Origin: Monilinia fructicola
Lineage: Eukaryota > Ascomycota > Leotiomycetes > Helotiales > Sclerotiniaceae
Assembly (NCBI GenBank): GCA_008692225.1
Contig: VICG01000004.1
Coordinates: forward strand, 3,205,001-3,269,000
DNA: 64,000 nucleotides
Reading direction: 5' to 3'
Positions 60,315 through 64,000 of the stretch are shown here, piece after piece. Positions within the stretch are counted from its first letter, which is position 1. Each line of letters starts with the position of its first letter. Below the pieces are notes generated by a model. That model did not search any database. It was not told the origin of the DNA and was given only the letters and a program-made list of their open reading frames with translations. The translations under genes were made by a program, and so were the position numbers.

Positions 60315-63300
60315 TGTAAAAAAAAACCCTGTCTGAGGTTCCAGAACCCAATCGAGGTAATTTCAACGCTGAAAAGAAAATGAGAGACGAACTATCGTGA
60401 AAATCGACGGGATCTAATGCACGATATATAAAGCACGAATTGGCCAAGGTACACCCCATCATGCCAGAAGATCGATTCCCTCTAGTATCTGAAATTGCCA
60501 TCGGCTAGACCATGTTGCGTGATATGCCCTTGAGATAGACAATGAACAAACACAGGTGTAAATGCTCCATATCTTGCGGGGGAGATAAGAGCGACATGTA
60601 ACATGAACTCTTTTCGGCTTGCCCGAGGGTAAACCCAAAAGTGGTGGTAATGAAAAGAATCAAGGACTCGAAAAGTTTTGCAGCTTGCAATTGACCTTCC
60701 GAGACAACACCAATTGACTCTAGGACGTTGAGCAGCTATGCTCTTTCCTACTCTTTTGCTTGATTTTTGAGTTGTGACGATTATAAAATCCACAAAATTG
60801 TCACCAAATCGTCGGGATTGCGTGCTCTTTAGCGCATTTATATTACGAATGGAATCCTATCGATTGATCAAATGAAGGAAAAGCTTTCGGATAAATACCC
60901 ATTGCCGACGATAGTCCCGACCAGAATACCGGAATTAGCATGCTTATAACCCTGGAATGGCGTATAATTATAGGAGCGGGCCGTCACTCCCCGGAACCTA
61001 CAGTACTGTCCCTCCTCTGCAGACGGACATTTGGAGTGAGGGATGGAGAAAAGAAAGGAGTCAAGATTTCCTTACTACAGTACTGTACAGTATTCAATAT
61101 GGATGTGTGATGTTGTGTGTATGTGTGTGGGGGAGATTGTGGGTGCGGGTGAAGATACGTCTAGTTCTATATCCAGTCGATAGATTGCTACTCAAGATTA
61201 GGGTTAAACCCTTCCAAACCCATACAGTATGCAAGTTCTCCCGTGATTGTACGGAGCATATAATTAGTTATCCTTTGGGTCGTCTTCATGTAGATTAGTC
61301 GGGTCAATTAAGGTTCTGATCGTTTAGTTCTTTGCTCAGTTGCTGGAATATATTCAAGCCATTTTTCAGATACTCACGCCACCATAGAAATTCGATCATC
61401 TCGACAGCCCTTCCTTAATTAAACCATAAATATAGGTTTTGCTTGAATGAAGTTAAGATATTCATCGCAGAGATCCAAAAGCTTCGTACTGACTACATGA
61501 CACTATGCAAATTCTATTTTGGTTTGATTTCGTCAAAGGTTAAAGGCCTTCTTGCTGTTTCAATATCCCGCCGCTCAATCTATCTCCATTACCATGCGAA
61601 CGCATGAACTCCTTTTTAGATTGTTGTCGAAGATGATATCCAGAATACTGTATACAGCCTTTCTTTGTCTTCAGCTCCTCGGTCCCGAAGAAGGTTTCGC
61701 TTCACTCTACTTACGAGTTCTTGGCCTTCCCACCTAGCTTGCTTTTGCGGTGAATATTGATCGGATATGAAGCTCGAAAGATATAAATCTCAACTCCTGT
61801 CTCAAGAAAAACCAACCGTCCTTTCACGTTATTCACAACAACAATTTCGAATTCCGGGCACTCGACAAATAAAGGGGAGGTAAATCGCCAAACATGTCTT
61901 CCACGCTTATACTCCGTACGAAACTCTAAAAATTTCCTTTATGCTTGTCTTTATGGTTATATGGATATATTTATATCTCGGTTAGTCACAAAGAAAAGAA
62001 TTCCATATTCCTTACGGAGATACATCCTCACCAATTGGATGACCGACGCACGGTGGAGAAACCCATGCGTCAAGCATGCACGTCTACGGTCTAAGATACC
62101 AAGCAAGTTGTAGATAGCACAACTTTTAAGTACATATGGGGAGTTAAAAGATGACGTGATGTCATAATATCACGCCTTTTCGAAAAATGGAAAGATAAAA
62201 GAAGATGCGGTTTTCGGTCTCAGTTAGACCTCGACTCGCATAGAGAACCTACTCAAAGTTTGTTACATGATGGGCTTCTACAGTATCTGTGCATTTGTGC
62301 TTTTGTTTCTGCTCCCTGGCCCTGGTGCTTCAACGGGGTGCGTCGTGACTTCATTGCTTCATTACTCGTGCTGCCAGAAAAGATTCCAATCAGTACACTA
62401 ATTAGCACGATAAGAGCTGGTAGTTGTGATTGATTTTGCAGAGATTCCTCTTGGCATACTGCAGTAGTATCATTTCCCAATAGAACTAGTGGGACTTCCG
62501 AAAAGGAGTAAGCACTCTGTAATGCAATTAGTCTTTCTGCTTTATCTTAACGTACTAATTTGAATACCTTTGGATGGCACAACTACTTGATGCCATGGTA
62601 ATCATCCTTCCTGATGCTACTTGCTGCAGATTACTGAACAGAATAGAAGTATTTGGGATCGGACTGTGCAGACTATACAATTGCAGTATCAATAAAAGAA
62701 TGGTAGAGTGGGGAAGAGTGGGGGAAACCAAAAATTTGCGTGGAGAAAACGAGAAAACCGTGGGTTCTTCAACGTCAACATTCCATGTAAGGAAGGATAT
62801 CGATGTAAAGTTGGGAATATTGATTCATGTCCACTATGTCCACCCTGTGTCCACTATGAACATGCAGAGCGAGTAATGCTTTCCTCTATATGTAAAGTGA
62901 GTTACTTCCCTTCCACTACATCAACACGCAAAGGCAGATATTCCAATACATGACGTAGCTTTGAAGTGCGGTCCGCATCGCTGTGATATTGAGGATGAAA
63001 TTAGGATCCTTGATGTTGATGCTGATGCTGATGCTGATGTCGATGGCAATTGGCACTGTATGTGGTTGAGGCGGGTGCAAAATTTATCGACAACGCACGA
63101 TTGGGGTATTGTGAAGGAAAGTATACTTCTATACCCGCCCTTGAGATATCAAAGATTACTTCGCTATCCAAGTACCAAGTACAGATACCTATTCAGGGGT
63201 GGCGTGGGCTGATCGGTGAAAGTCATACGAATAACGGCTCTCGAGGATTACGCAAACCCTACTCTTAACCATTGACATATAGGTAGTATCCGGTGGCGTC

Positions 63301-64000
63301 GTGCAAGCGCTATACCACATAGCACTGGATCCTGTCATCATCACCACCATCACCCATCATTCATAAGGTGATCACAACGTCTTTTAAGATAGAGGAATCC
63401 AAGATACAGGCGCACGCTCATCGGCGGACTTGTCCTGCGTTTATGCACCGGGATTTGAACGCGCAGATGAGATATGGATGATCCGCCAATTTAGGATTAA
63501 CTTGTCCCTTTTACACGCTGGTTGCGTATGCAACATCTTATGAAGCATAGTATCATCTTCAACGAGAAATGCGAAATAGAGGCACAGATTTGTCAAACAT
63601 CAGATAAACAAACCCGTGGTCTAACTTACCGGCTAGTATTAGCCAGACCTAGGCGAATACCGATGCATGCTATGCTATGTAAGTGGGTAAAGCGTGAAGC
63701 AAAGATGGGGTTTCACGGATCCGTGCCTCGATAGTGCATTAGAGACGCTCGAGAATATCCAGAGGTAGGTATCGTGCAGTATTTTGTGGCGATAATGCCC
63801 GTTCGAATAATGCTTGCGAATATTGAAACTAGGTTTCTTCCGAATATTAACTCTTGTGTCACCACCAGAAGTCCATCTATTTTTCAATTTACTCATTCTT
63901 CGATTCGCCTGCCATAAAATAACCCGCACTGCTCCGCTGGTGCTATACCAGTGCCGTGAAGTACCCCCGTCGTCGCAGGCGCGATGCAGACAGTAATTTA
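60315..64000. other. 3.7-kb region to the window end, no supported gene
   Basis: 60315-60960 should hold the OPT promoter. The rest has only short frames. The minus frame 62253-62480 contains a hydrophobic stretch (LPALIVLISVLIGIFSG), and the plus frame 62708-62953 has a Cys cluster (IPCKEGYRCKVG ... CPLCPPC). Either could be a fragment of a real or decayed gene, but I cannot build a model. TGACGTGATGTCA at 62153-62165 is a short palindrome. A GATGCT repeat lies at 63012-63043. Confidence 0.5.

Noticed and set aside
62153..62165. TGACGTGATGTCA palindrome as a bZIP site
   Set aside because: No gene start lies nearby, so a regulatory role cannot be supported.
62708..62953. Cys-rich frame (CKEGYRCKVG, CPLCPPC)
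   Set aside because: Could suggest a small secreted protein, but there is no signal peptide, the start is arbitrary and an overlapping frame is equally open.
63441..63520. tRNA-like fragment on the minus strand (GTTCAAATCCCGG followed by TGCA)
   Set aside because: The would-be T stem does not pair, and no A box or anticodon arm can be folded upstream.

Overview
The window looks like nuclear DNA of a filamentous ascomycete (Pezizomycotina), most likely a leotiomycete close to Botrytis or Sclerotinia. This rests on family-level protein resemblance, short spliceosomal introns (mostly 50-100 nt, GTAAGT/GTATGT donors, CTAAC branch sites just before AG), loosely packed divergent and convergent genes, and AT-rich repeat islands with the look of repeat-induced point mutation (RIP). 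No operon, CRISPR array, rRNA or convincing tRNA was seen.

Layout. 1-1894: intergenic, pyrimidine-rich with an AC microsatellite. 1895-3979 (-): cyclase-associated protein CAP/Srv2. 4300-6590: purine tracts, an octamer satellite and an AT-rich island holding a 974-bp transposon-like element with perfect 40-bp terminal inverted repeats flanked by TA. 6858-8836 (+): PfkB-type kinase related to Mak32. 9880-10440 (+), 13682-14074 (-), 15257-15853 (-) and 20261-20887 (+): small lineage-restricted proteins, two or three of which seem to share a Trp-containing helical segment. 16794-19542 (+): MCM3 replicative helicase subunit with a cell-cycle-box cluster upstream. 22612-23173 (-) and 23439-24623 (+): a divergent pair, a small one-helix protein (probably mitochondrial) and mitoribosomal mL44. 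25530-27030 (-) and 27618-29080 (+): a second divergent pair, La protein and mitoribosomal uS4m. 29701-31853 (-): carnitine acetyltransferase with both a mitochondrial presequence and a peroxisomal C-terminus. 31854-45156: a 13.3-kb stretch without a convincing gene, including an octamer satellite, a 344-nt T tract and an LTR-like element. 45157-46312 (-): Pho85-type cyclin. 46313-50823: repeat-rich intergenic DNA. 50824-53210 (-): cPLA2-type phospholipase. 54612-56628 (+): exocyst subunit Exo70. 57615-60314 (-): oligopeptide (OPT) transporter. 60315-64000: no supported gene.

The genes are mostly housekeeping: mitochondrial translation and metabolism (mL44, uS4m, small one-helix protein, CAT2), DNA replication (MCM3), RNA metabolism (La), actin and secretion (CAP, Exo70), cell cycle (cyclin), lipid and peptide handling.

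A notable property is that four otherwise well-conserved genes (CAP, the Mak32-like kinase, uS4m and the phospholipase) each need one or two single-base corrections in a short homopolymer to read through. Five such sites across genes that include essential ones argue for residual assembly indels rather than pseudogenes, but this cannot be settled from the sequence alone. All exon joins below were worked out by hand from frame, splice-site consensus and family knowledge.
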